From: Alkalicoccus urumqiensis | GTDB lineage: Bacteria > Bacillota > Bacilli > Bacillales > Salisediminibacteriaceae | Direction of reading: 5' to 3' | Length of the DNA stretch: 64,000 nucleotides | Assembly: GCF_002993335.1 (NCBI RefSeq) | Contig: NZ_PVNS01000005.1 | Span: 124,001-188,000 of the forward strand | In this document: positions 53,231-60,946 of the stretch, piece after piece | Position numbering within the stretch: the stretch's first letter is position 1 | Layout: the number at the start of each line of letters is the position of its first letter | The notes under the pieces: model-generated | Seen by the model: only the letters and a program-made list of their open reading frames with translations | The model's database searches: none | Told to the model about the DNA's origin: nothing | Program-made: the position numbers and the translations under genes

Positions 53231-54214
53231 TTACTCGTATTCTTTTTCGAATGTTTTCGTGCTCCGCACGGTGTCGATCGGGCGGACGTGATTTTCAATT
53301 TCCTCCCGCTGCGGTTCGAGCTTCGGCGGCAGCGCAAGCTTTTCTCCGAGCGTTTCATACGGCTCATCGTCCATGAAGCCGGGCCCGTCGGTCGCGAGCT
53401 CAAACAGAATCTGCGGGCCGCTTCGTGCATAAAGCGATTCAAAGTAGAAGCGGTTGACGTAACCGGATGTCTGGAAACCGAGGTTCGTCAGGTGTTCGAT
53501 CCACTGCTCAAGCACGTTCCGGTCTGAGACGCGGAAAGCCATGTGATGGACGGTGCCGTATCCCTGCTGTGCAGGAGGCAGAACCACGTTTTTCTCTACG
53601 ATAAGGCGGGCGCCGTTTCCGCCTTCGCCTACTTCGAACAGGTGAAGGGAGCCATCGGCATCGATTTCACGGAAGCCGTACGCTTTCTCGAGAATTTCCT
53701 TAAATCCGTCGAACGGTTCGATGCGGATATGCATCGGCCCGAGACCGGTAATTGCATACTCTAACGGAATCGGGCCGTCCTGCCACGGTGTGCCGGCGGG
53801 TACGCCTTCGTTTCCTTCATCCGAAATGAGCATGTACTGCTGTTCGTCGAAGTCTTCAAACGACAATGTCTTTCTTCCGAACACCGTCTTGATACCATGG
53901 TGCCGTACATCGAGACGGTCGAAGCGTTTCACCCAGTAATCGAGGGCTTCGTCCCCCGGGACGCGGAAGCCTGTTTTGTATAATTCGTTCGTGCCGTGGG
54001 TGCCTTTTGGAATTCCGGGGAAATCGAAAAAGGTCATGTCGGTGCCGGCGCTTCCTTTGTCGTCGGCAAAGAACAGGTGATAGGTCTGGATATCATCCTG
54101 GTTGACGGTTTTTTTGACGAGACGCATGCCGAGGACATACGTGAAAAATTCATAGTTTTTTTCAGCACTGCTCGTGATCGCAGTGACGTGGTGGAGCCCT
54201 TTTAATCCTTCCAT
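53231..54214 (-). CDS. VOC-family ring-cleaving dioxygenase (MhqO/LinE type)
   Basis: 327 residues with two tandem vicinal-oxygen-chelate domains (about 5-140 and 150-280). Metal ligands are consistent with His in GLHHVTAIT, His in YGTVHHMAFR, and Glu in PQILFELATDGPGF. In Bacillus, MhqO/MhqA proteins of this type are induced by quinones and hydroquinones and are thought to cleave them. ATG 54214, then promoter TTGACA/TATGCT. Divergent from a small membrane-protein gene. Confidence 0.9.
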   Translation of the reverse strand: MEGLKGLHHVTAITSSAEKNYEFFTYVLGMRLVKKTVNQDDIQTYHLFFADDKGSAGTDMTFFDFPGIPKGTHGTNELYKTGFRVPGDEALDYWVKRFDRLDVRHHGIKTVFGRKTLSFEDFDEQQYMLISDEGNEGVPAGTPWQDGPIPLEYAITGLGPMHIRIEPFDGFKEILEKAYGFREIDADGSLHLFEVGEGGNGARLIVEKNVVLPPAQQGYGTVHHMAFRVSDRNVLEQWIEHLTNLGFQTSGYVNRFYFESLYARSGPQILFELATDGPGFMDDEPYETLGEKLALPPKLEPQREEIENHVRPIDTVRSTKTFEKEYE

Positions 54215-54288
54215 GAAAACAACCTCCTCATTCTGTTTACGTATTCCTGTTTCGACGTGTGGTTACACGTCTTGTTTCAGCCAGTTTC

Positions 54289-54318
54289 AGCATACCGTAC
54301 GTACACTTAGTGTGTCAA
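54289..54318 (-). promoter_or_regulatory. Sigma-A promoter of the dioxygenase gene
   Basis: Minus strand TTGACA (perfect -35), 18 bases, TATGCT (-10). TAAGTAACTTA, a near-palindrome just upstream at 54320-54330, could be an operator for a MarR-type quinone sensor; this is a guess. Confidence 0.65.
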
Positions 54319-54392
54319 TATAAGTAACTTACAAAAAGTAAACAATATGAAGACTGGTGATTCTGCTATACTGGCTTCAGGAGGGAACAACG

Positions 54393-54689
54393 ATGAAACA
54401 GATTATCACAGCAGTCTCGATCCGCTTCGCTGTGCTGCTTGCGGTATTTGCTGCCGCCTCACTTTTCTTGGATACACTTCTCGTGAACGTCATGCTTGTC
54501 GGCGGTGCGCTCGCCGGCTTTTTCACCTATACGAGCAGCGCAGGCACGTTCCGTACTGGTGCGCTCCGCCTGTTGAGCAACGGGGCCCCGCTGTACAGGG
54601 AACGGGAGGAAGCAATGAATGTCAGTCCGACGTTTATCGCGGCCTGCATCCACGTGCTTCTCAGCCTGCCGCTCGCCTTTTTCCTTTAA
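54393..54689 (+). CDS. Small hypothetical membrane protein
   Basis: 98 residues with helices at about 5-25, 28-46 and 79-97 and a short hydrophilic stretch between the last two. No family recognised. ATG 54393 follows GGAGGG; extended -10-like TGCTATACT lies at 54365-54373. Its stop is followed at once by the Q1 terminator hairpin. Confidence 0.7.
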   Translation: MKQIITAVSIRFAVLLAVFAAASLFLDTLLVNVMLVGGALAGFFTYTSSAGTFRTGALRLLSNGAPLYREREEAMNVSPTFIAACIHVLLSLPLAFFL

Positions 54690-54786
54690 ATAAACCAGGC
54701 AGAACCCGCCTGGTCTTAAAAGAAAAGGGAGGTTTATTGAATAGGTTCCCGCTTTCTGCCTGCACCTGCAGCCGTACGCGTTCCGT
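54690..54786 (+). repeat. Dispersed repeat Q1, copy 3 (acts as terminator of the small membrane-protein gene)
   Basis: CCAGGC-AGAACCC-GCCTGG (54694-54712) then TCTTAAAAG, then at 54748 CTTTCTGCCTGCACCTGCAG-CCGTACGCGTTCC. Near-identical to the copy at 17292-17392. Confidence 0.8.
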
Positions 54787-54789
54787 TTG

Positions 54790-54911
54790 AAAAGCGGAAG
54801 CGCCCTGGTCACGAGCGACCAGTCCTGGAAGCCCTGACGACGAAAGCTGCTCTTTGCTTTCTTCGGCAGGGGTGAAGGAACCTCGAGCGAGTGGGTGCTG
54901 CAGCTGGACAA
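54790..54911 (+). repeat. Intergenic segment resembling a Bacillaceae dispersed repeat
   Basis: GAAAAGCGGAAGCGCCCTGG, CGAGCGACCAG, GACGACGAAAGCTG and a segment ending GCAGCTGGACA. From memory, repeats beginning GAAAAGCGGA(A/G)GCGCC and ending near GGAGCTGGACA are common between genes in Bacillaceae; no role is established to my knowledge. Seen once in this window. Confidence 0.5.
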
Positions 54912-54920
54912 TGCTTCGAT

Positions 54921-55015
54921 TGAAGAAGCATGGCTCCGCGCGGCCGCGCCGCAGGTCAGAAGATCACTGCCCGGCGGCTCAGACCAAAGGCCGGCTCCGC
55001 TCATGCGCTGCAGCC
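54921..55015 (+). repeat. Dispersed repeat Q2, copy 3
   Basis: GAAGAAGCATGGCTCCGCGC, GGCCGCGCCGCAGG, ACTGCCCGGCGGCTCAGACC, AAAGGCCGGCTCCGCTCATG match 17711-17805 in order. As in the first copy, the sequence ends downstream (55158-55176) with TTTTATACATTCTTA shortly before the terminator of the convergent gene. Confidence 0.75.
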
Positions 55016-55188
55016 GTGCAGACAGCGCCCGGCTGGAAGACAAGCCCACGGCAAGCTTCTGCCGAGTAGCGGAGAAGCTCTACCAACAGAAACAAACGGT
55101 AAATGCAGCAAAACGTTGAAATGCTGCAGCCCTTGGCATGCCTGCTTGGAAGAGGCTTTGGATTTTATACATTCTTATTAGTCTAAAA

Positions 55189-55224
55189 AACGCCCGCTCC
55201 GCAGTTGATGCGGAAGCGGGCGTT
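55189..55224 (-). terminator. Terminator of the persulfide dioxygenase gene
   Basis: AACGCCCGCTCCGCA pairs with TGCGGAAGCGGGCGTT; T-run on the minus strand. Confidence 0.9.
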
Positions 55225-55227
55225 CTC

Positions 55228-56628
55228 TTATGCCTGGACGAGATCCCGTCCGTTGTTTTTCCAGGCGGTGATGCCGCCCTGAAGGTGAATGACTTCCTGT
55301 CCCTGGTTGAGCAGAATGCTCGCCGCAGTTGCTGCGCGGATACCGGTGAGGCAGTAAACGGCCGCCGGTTTCTCCTGATCGAGCTTCTCCTCTGCCTTCT
55401 CAAGCTCATGCATTTTAATGTGCTCGGCGTGCGGCAGGTGCTCTTCTTCATACTCGTCGTCCAGACGGACATCGAGCGGCTGCACGTCGTCCAGGTTCAC
55501 ATCCTCCGGCGCTTTGGAAACATACGTACGCAGGCCGGATGCTTCGTTCACAACCGATGCCGGATAAAATCCGCGCAGCCGGTCGAGCCCGATCCGTCTC
55601 AGCTGGGAGGCGATCGTCTGCTGGTTGTCTTCATCGGCAATAATATAAATATCTTTCTCATAGTCGGCAATCCAGCCGAGCCAAGTGAGAAATGCCGGCG
55701 ATAACGGAACGTTGATTGTTCCGTCCACGCTTCCCTGCTTATACTGCTGGAGAGGGCGAGTGTCGTAGACGACAACGCCGTCCTCTTTCGCCTTTTTCTC
55801 GATCTCCTCCACCGATGCGGACAGCTCTTCTGCACGCTTCACGTCGGAAAGCGGCGCAATAATTCCTGTGTTCAGCCGCTTCATTTCACCGAAATAGGTC
55901 GGCGGCTCCGGCTGGCCGTCCAGGAGAAAGTCGACGAACGCTTCTTCTTCATCATACTGAAGCGCCGGGTTCATCATTTTCTCATAGCCGACCGTCGTTG
56001 TCGGTACAGCACCGAGCGCTTTTCCGCACGAGCTTCCTGCACCGTGTCCGGGCCAGATCTGAAGATAGTCGTCCAGATTCCGTACTTTTTTCAGTGACGC
56101 AAACATCTGGCGCGCCCCTTTGTCCGCCGTGTCTTTCACGCCGGCTGCTTTCTCGAGCAGATCGGGACGGCCGACATCCCCAACGAAAACGAAATCGCCG
56201 GTAAATAGTCCGAGCGGCTTTTCCGGATTGGCCCCGTCTGTTAATAGAAACGAAATATGCTCCGGCGTATGCCCCGGTGTATGCATCACGTCAACCCACG
56301 TGTTGCCGATCGTGATCCGGTCGCCGTCCTTTACTGCTTTCGTTTTTACACTATCCGGGAACTGATAGCCGCCATTTTCCGCGCCTTCTGCGGAATGATA
56401 AATGACCGCGCCGGTTTCTGCCGCAAGCTCCCGGCTTCCGGAAATATAGTCTGCATGAATGTGTGTTTCCAGGGCATGCGTGATTCTAAGCCCCTGATCT
56501 TCTGCTGTTTTGACATATGAATCAATGTCGCGGGACGGATCAATGACCGCCGCCTCGCCTGTTTTCTGACAGCCGACCATATAGGACGCCTGTGCAAGTG
56601 CATCATCATAAAAATATTTGAGTAACAT
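55228..56628 (-). CDS. Persulfide dioxygenase-rhodanese fusion (MBL-Rhd-Rhd, CstB-like)
   Basis: 466 residues: metallo-beta-lactamase domain (about 1-235) and two rhodanese domains (about 265-355 and 370-466). The MBL metal motif reads THIHADYISG, with Tyr after the Asp in place of the usual His, and HTPGHTPEHISF and IWPGHGAGSSC follow. The first rhodanese has no Cys at the active loop (IIADEDNQQT) and is probably structural; the second has Cys426 in YCLTGIRA. Such enzymes oxidise persulfides to sulfite or thiosulfate and detoxify sulfide. ATG 56628 follows AGGAGGG. Confidence 0.88.
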   Translation of the reverse strand: MLLKYFYDDALAQASYMVGCQKTGEAAVIDPSRDIDSYVKTAEDQGLRITHALETHIHADYISGSRELAAETGAVIYHSAEGAENGGYQFPDSVKTKAVKDGDRITIGNTWVDVMHTPGHTPEHISFLLTDGANPEKPLGLFTGDFVFVGDVGRPDLLEKAAGVKDTADKGARQMFASLKKVRNLDDYLQIWPGHGAGSSCGKALGAVPTTTVGYEKMMNPALQYDEEEAFVDFLLDGQPEPPTYFGEMKRLNTGIIAPLSDVKRAEELSASVEEIEKKAKEDGVVVYDTRPLQQYKQGSVDGTINVPLSPAFLTWLGWIADYEKDIYIIADEDNQQTIASQLRRIGLDRLRGFYPASVVNEASGLRTYVSKAPEDVNLDDVQPLDVRLDDEYEEEHLPHAEHIKMHELEKAEEKLDQEKPAAVYCLTGIRAATAASILLNQGQEVIHLQGGITAWKNNGRDLVQA

Positions 56629-56652
56629 AGAATACCCTCCTGTGTATTTAAT

Positions 56653-56682
56653 ATACTACTATGGGTATATCCGGTTTTTCAA
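56653..56682 (-). promoter_or_regulatory. Promoter and possible persulfide-sensor operator
   Basis: Minus strand TTGAAA, 18 bases, TAGTAT. The spacer and -10 contain ATACCCATAGTAGTAT, an imperfect dyad with an ATACCC half-site like those bound by CsoR/CstR repressors. Only one half is a good match. Confidence 0.35.
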
Positions 56683-56746
56683 CCCATTAAACCTGTGGAT
56701 TGAATGTACCCGCTTTCGGGAACATCTATGCACGAGGAGGGATTCC

Positions 56747-57469
56747 ATGCAGTCTTTACAGGGAAAAAACGTACTGATTACCGGCGGCGGCCGCGGCATC
56801 GGTCTTGCTGCTGCGCGGGAACTGGCGAAGGAAGGATGCCGCATCGGTCTGACAGCACGGTCGGAGCGGCAGCTGAATGAAGCGGCTGAAGAGCTCCGCG
56901 CGGATGGCGTCGAAGTCATCCCCTACGCCGCAGATCTCCGCAGTGAAGAGGAAGCCCATGCGGCTGTCAGAGAAATCGAAGAAGGATTCGGCTCGATCGA
57001 TATTTTAATTAACAATGCAGGTGTCGGCACAAAAGGGGAATTTCTCGATATCCCGCCGTCTGAATGGCAGAAAGTGTGGGACACGAATGTGATGGGGATC
57101 GTCCACGTCACCCAGGCGGTCCTTCCCGGCATGAAGGCACGCGGGCACGGAGATATTATTAATATTTCCTCGATGTCCGGATTGAAAGGAACACCCGGAT
57201 CGAGCGCCTACAGCGCTTCGAAATTCGCCGTTATCGGTATGAGCGAGAGCCTGATGCAGGAAGTACGCCGCGACAATATCCGCGTCATGGTGCTCACACC
57301 GAGCCTCGTGGAAACCGAAATGACCCGCCCAGGCGGTGAACGGAATCCGGAAAAATTCACCCAGGCGGAAGACCTTGCCGAGTATATGACGTCGCTCTTA
57401 AAACTCGAGCAGCGAACGTTCATTAAAACGTCCGCCATCTGGGCGACGAATCCATTTGAAGACAGTTGA
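56747..57469 (+). CDS. Short-chain dehydrogenase/reductase, 3-oxoacyl-ACP-reductase-like
   Basis: 240 residues of the classical SDR fold: ITGGGRGIGLAAARELA (cofactor glycines), NNAGVG, catalytic Ser in SSMSGLKG and Tyr/Lys in YSASKFAV. The basic residue in TARSE after the second strand suggests NADP. Substrate is not deducible. ATG 56747 follows GAGGAGGG; the frame is open to 56618 but without a start signal. Divergent from the persulfide dioxygenase gene. Confidence 0.88.
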   Translation: MQSLQGKNVLITGGGRGIGLAAARELAKEGCRIGLTARSERQLNEAAEELRADGVEVIPYAADLRSEEEAHAAVREIEEGFGSIDILINNAGVGTKGEFLDIPPSEWQKVWDTNVMGIVHVTQAVLPGMKARGHGDIINISSMSGLKGTPGSSAYSASKFAVIGMSESLMQEVRRDNIRVMVLTPSLVETEMTRPGGERNPEKFTQAEDLAEYMTSLLKLEQRTFIKTSAIWATNPFEDS

Positions 57470-57480
57470 TAATTTTTATA

Positions 57481-57511
57481 TGGAAGCCTGCCGGCCTTCG
57501 GCGGGCTTCCA
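57481..57511 (+). terminator. Stem-loop after the SDR gene
   Basis: TGGAAGCCTGCC pairs with the segment GGCGGGCTTCCA around GGCCTTC; T-run is short. Confidence 0.65.
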
Positions 57512-57604
57512 TTCTGGCTTATCCGCAGAAAATAGATGCTAATATATGCCGGAACAGGTATACTGAAGGAAATCGCTTATTTCTAAGAAGGATGTGACTG
57601 TAAG

Positions 57605-58876
57605 TTGGAAGAAATTCCTTTATCTATGCTCGTGATCTTTTTCGTGCTGCTTGCACTGTCGGCGTTTTTTTCGTCCAGTGAAACGGCCTACTCCAGCGCA
57701 AACCGGATCCGGATCCAGTCGCTGAGTGAAGCGGGCAATAAAAAAGCAGACCGGACACTGAAAATTCTCGATTCGTTTGATGAGGCGCTGTCGACGATTC
57801 TGATCGGAAACAACCTCGTCAATATCGCAGCTGCGACCATTTCCGGTCAGCTTGCCGTGCAGATTTTCGGCCCCAGCATCGGTGTGTTTGTCAGTACGTT
57901 CGGTGTGACGCTGCTCGTGCTTATTTTTGGTGAGATCATGCCGAAATCCCTCGCCAAAGAGTACGCAGAAACGTTTTCCATGCGAATTTCCGGGATTATT
58001 CTTTTCTTGATGAAAATTCTCTACCCCGCGAACCTCGGCTTCATCTACCTGCGCCGCGGCGTAACGCGCATTGTCGGCAGTAAAAATGATGAACCGTCGG
58101 TGACGGAAGAAGAGCTGAAAATGCTCGTCGACCGAAGCGAAGTAGAAGGCGTTATCGATGAACACGAAAAGGATCTCGTCCAGCGTTCCTTTGATTTTAA
58201 CGACATATCGGTCGTGGAAATTTCACGGCCGCGTAAAAACATCGTAGCTGTAAACGAAACGGACGATGCGGAATTTGTCAAAGACGTCTTTATGCGGGAA
58301 CGCTACTCGCGGATCCCGGTGTACCGGGAGTCGATTGACCATATCGTCGGTGTACTTCATGAACGGGACTTCTACCGTGCCTACCTGCAGGGGCAGACTG
58401 ATATAACAGAGCTTATGCGTCCGCCGGTGTTCGTCGTCGAAACGATGAAAATTTCCCGGCTCATGCCGAAACTGCAGCGGGAAAAAACACATATGGCTGT
58501 CGTCATTGATGAGTACGGGGATACGTCTGCCATCGTGACGCTGGAAGATATTATTGAAGAGCTCGTCGGAGAAATTTACGACGAACACGATGAAGCGATC
58601 CGCTTTTATAAAAAAACACCGGATGGATCTTATCAGATCCACGCTGATTTTCCACTCGATGAAACGATGGAACTGCTGGAGCTGACGGAACCGGAATCCG
58701 TCCATCAGTCGCTCGGCGGCTGGCTGTCCGAGCAGTTCGAGCGCGTTCCGGAAACCGGGGAGATCGTCACGTACGAACAGTATCAGTTCGAAATCACCCA
58801 CTCCGACGAACGGCGCGTCCATTCCGTCCTCGTCACACCGCTCCCTCCCGAAGAAATCGAAAATCAGGAAGCATAA
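57605..58876 (+). CDS. CNNM/CorC-HlyC family membrane protein (DUF21-CBS-CBS-CorC)
   Basis: 423 residues: DUF21/CNNM membrane domain (about 5-190, helices near 8-28, 60-82, 92-112 and 125-150, with SSSETAYSSANRIR), two CBS domains (about 205-330) and a CorC_HlyC domain (about 340-415). Family members export or regulate Mg2+ and sometimes Co2+. The start is TTG 57605; AGGATG upstream is a modest site at a long spacing, so an uncertain start. Confidence 0.88.
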   Translation: MEEIPLSMLVIFFVLLALSAFFSSSETAYSSANRIRIQSLSEAGNKKADRTLKILDSFDEALSTILIGNNLVNIAAATISGQLAVQIFGPSIGVFVSTFGVTLLVLIFGEIMPKSLAKEYAETFSMRISGIILFLMKILYPANLGFIYLRRGVTRIVGSKNDEPSVTEEELKMLVDRSEVEGVIDEHEKDLVQRSFDFNDISVVEISRPRKNIVAVNETDDAEFVKDVFMRERYSRIPVYRESIDHIVGVLHERDFYRAYLQGQTDITELMRPPVFVVETMKISRLMPKLQREKTHMAVVIDEYGDTSAIVTLEDIIEELVGEIYDEHDEAIRFYKKTPDGSYQIHADFPLDETMELLELTEPESVHQSLGGWLSEQFERVPETGEIVTYEQYQFEITHSDERRVHSVLVTPLPPEEIENQEA

Positions 58877-58878
58877 CG

Positions 58879-58911
58879 AAAAAGCTGCCGGGCTTCCGGC
58901 AGCTTTTTCGT
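58879..58911. terminator. Terminator after the CorC/HlyC gene
   Basis: AAAAAGCTGCCGG pairs with CCGGCAGCTTTTT around GCTT; symmetric, so it can act in both directions. Confidence 0.92.
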
Positions 58912-59015
58912 CTATTTCAGAATAGAAATGCTGTTCTTGAAAGAGGAACCAATGACGGAAGAAGGCTGCGGCGCTGGCGGCCGGCAGCTCAGGATTTCCG
59001 CTGTGTACGAAGGAG

Positions 59016-59188
59016 ATCGCCACAGTGGCCGCCAGGATCGCAACGCCGGCGGAAAAGACCGCCATGCGGGCAGAGGACACCGCCACGCGGGTTGCAGATC
59101 GCAACGCCGGTGCTGAACATCGCCACACCAGAAGCGAACATCGCAACGGGAAACGGAAACTCCGCCATACGAAGCACAGAGACCGCCA
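59016..59188 (-). repeat. Nine-box array, type I (TGGCGGT), copy 4
   Basis: On the minus strand boxes begin at 59188, 59167, 59146, 59125, 59104, 59085, 59064, 59043 and 59022: steps 21,21,21,21,19,21,21,21 in the reading direction. Spacers align position by position with copy 1 (for example after box 1 CTCTGTGCTTCGTA against CTCCGCTCTTCGTA). It ends about 105 bases from the terminator of the convergent CorC gene. Confidence 0.9.
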
Positions 59189-59206
59189 CGAAACCCTTCA
59201 ACTACC

Positions 59207-59228
59207 GCGGGCCGAACCGCCCGGCCCG
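59207..59228 (-). repeat. Hairpin leading type I array copy 4
   Basis: GCGGGCC pairs perfectly with GGCCCGC. It corresponds to the GCGGG/CCCGC hairpin of copy 1 but with a longer stem. Confidence 0.7.
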
Positions 59229-59265
59229 CCATCTGCCGGAGCGGCATACAGCCCGGAAGCAGAGG

Positions 59266-59288
59266 GGCCGCCGCGGGGCGTCGGCGGC
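59266..59288 (-). repeat. Hairpin adjoining box 9 of type II array copy 2
   Basis: GCCGCC pairs with GGCGGC around a GC-rich loop, three bases from the array, as at 17438-17460. Confidence 0.65.
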
Positions 59289-59291
59289 AGG

Positions 59292-59465
59292 TGGTCCGAC
59301 CGGCTGAAAAGTTGGTTCGTTACGGTGCGGAACGTGGTCCGATTTCGGCCGGATATGGTCCGGCAGAACGCAGATGGTCCGGAAAAAGCAATTTCTGTTT
59401 CGATACGCGGCCATCGTGTTCCGCCCAGCCTTCATTCTGGTCCGCGGGCAGCCGATGCTGGTCCG
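59292..59465 (-). repeat. Nine-box array, type II (CGGACCA), copy 2
   Basis: Plus-strand words TGGTCCG, TGGTTCG, TGTTTCG or TGTTCCG start at 59292, 59313, 59335, 59356, 59375, 59396, 59417, 59438 and 59459. Read on the minus strand the steps are 21,21,21,21,19,21,22,21, again five boxes then four. It lies between the arcA terminator and the type I array, all readable on the minus strand. Confidence 0.87.
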
Positions 59466-59527
59466 CCTTTTTATGAATCAAACGAATTCCGCTTACAGAA
59501 GCATATGCCTGCTCATCCAGACAAACC

Positions 59528-59573
59528 GAAAAGGCTGCGGCCGGTACATTATCTGCCGCTGCAGCCTTTTTTA
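59528..59573. terminator. Terminator of arcA
   Basis: AAAAGGCTGCGGC pairs with GCCGCTGCAGCCTTTT; usable from both strands. Confidence 0.88.
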
Positions 59574-59581
59574 TGTTTGTA

Positions 59582-60799
59582 TCAGGTCTCCCTCGACAGC
59601 GGCATGCTCATGCAGCGCGGGCCGCCGCGGCCGCGGACGAGTTCGGAGCTCGGTACTTCGAGTACGGTGATGCCGTTCTCCCGGAGCAGCTCATTGGAAA
59701 CGTAATTCCGCTCATACGTAATAACGCGCCCGGGCGCCGTTGCGAGCGTATTGGAGCCGTCGTTCCACTGCTCGCGCGCGGAGGCGATGCGGTCCTCCCC
59801 GCCGCACGGAATGAGCTGCACTTCCGGCAGATTGAGCGTCTCCATAAGCGCGGTACGCAGGCTGTCGCGGCGCTGGATACGGATCGGATCGCCCCGTTCG
59901 AGCAGGAAGATCGGCATCGTGCCGTCTTTATCGACGACTTCGGCATGTGTTGTAAACTGGTCGTGCGACACCATCGTGAATACGGTGTCCAGATGCATTG
60001 AAGAGCGTTTTTTCGGGATTTCGACGGCGATGATTTTCTCAATTGTCTCCCCTTCCGCAAACATTCTGCGGGCAAGCTCCTCCACTGCATGCGCCGACGT
60101 GCGTTCGCTCACACCGACCGCAAGCACCGTATCACTCAGCACGAGCTGGTCACCGCCTTCGATCGGGAACGTGTAGTCTCTCGTCATAAAGCGCGGCACA
60201 TCCGCACTGTCAAACTTCGGATGGTACGTAAACACGTAATCGGAAAACATCGACTCCCGTTTACGCGCTGTCTGGCTCATCGGATTGATAGACAGGCCGC
60301 GTCCGATCACCGCAGCGGCATCACGTGTGAAATACGCGTTCGGCATCGGATCCAGGTAGAACGGGTAATGCCGCTCCATCATCTCATGGAGGTGCTTCCG
60401 CTTCTGCGGCGGCAGCTCTTCTTTCCGCACTCCTGCGATCATGCTCTCCACGAATTCCGGCGCCGATTTGGCGAGCAGGTATTCCCGGAGTGAATCCGCT
60501 GTACTCTCCGCGGTGAGGTGCGACTCCTTTAACACCTCGTCCAGAAACTGACGCCGCATTTCCGGAGCTGCGAAAACGTCTTTTAATAGATCCTCTACGT
60601 AAAACACGTGCGCCCCTTCGTTCCGGAGCACCTGCACAAACGCATCGTGTTCTTTCTGCATAGCCGGGAGATACGGGATGTCATCGAACAAAAGCTGTTT
60701 CATTGCCTCCGGCGTGACCCGCTCGATCTCTCTTCCCGGCCGGTGGACGAGCACCGACGTCAGCTGCCCGATCTCTGATTGAATATGTAATGGATACAC
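59582..60799 (-). CDS. arcA: Arginine deiminase
   Basis: Hydrolyses arginine to citrulline and ammonia, raising pH and feeding carbamoyl-phosphate-dependent ATP formation when the rest of the pathway is present. 405 residues, full length. Visible active-site regions: IEGGDQLVLSDTVLAVGVSE, SMHLDTVFTMVSHDQF (catalytic His) and the nucleophile Cys396 in GGPRCMSMPL near the C-terminus. The start is GTG 60799 with GGGGAGAG just upstream. No arcB, arcC or arcD lies beside it in the window. Confidence 0.95.
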   Translation of the reverse strand: MYPLHIQSEIGQLTSVLVHRPGREIERVTPEAMKQLLFDDIPYLPAMQKEHDAFVQVLRNEGAHVFYVEDLLKDVFAAPEMRRQFLDEVLKESHLTAESTADSLREYLLAKSAPEFVESMIAGVRKEELPPQKRKHLHEMMERHYPFYLDPMPNAYFTRDAAAVIGRGLSINPMSQTARKRESMFSDYVFTYHPKFDSADVPRFMTRDYTFPIEGGDQLVLSDTVLAVGVSERTSAHAVEELARRMFAEGETIEKIIAVEIPKKRSSMHLDTVFTMVSHDQFTTHAEVVDKDGTMPIFLLERGDPIRIQRRDSLRTALMETLNLPEVQLIPCGGEDRIASAREQWNDGSNTLATAPGRVITYERNYVSNELLRENGITVLEVPSSELVRGRGGPRCMSMPLSRET

Positions 60800-60875
60800 G
60801 GCACTCTCCCCTTTTTTTGTGAATGACGTTCTATTCCCTCTTCCTCTGAAAACGACACGTCGAACTGCTTCATAC

Positions 60876-60887
60876 TTTCTTCACACT
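60876..60887 (+). promoter_or_regulatory. 12-base motif shared by the copB and lipoprotein upstream regions
   Basis: TTTCTTCACACT, 60 bases before the copB start, recurs at 63003-63014, 49 bases before the next gene. Possible common promoter or operator element. Confidence 0.4.
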
Positions 60888-60946
60888 CATTTGATTGACT
60901 GAAGCAAAGGATGGGTACACGTCCTGCAGCGAAAGGAGGGAGCCCT

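Noticed and set aside
59025-59705. 226-residue plus-strand frame over the composite array locus
   Set aside because: It spans two arrays in opposite word orientation, enters arcA antisense and lacks a ribosome binding site.
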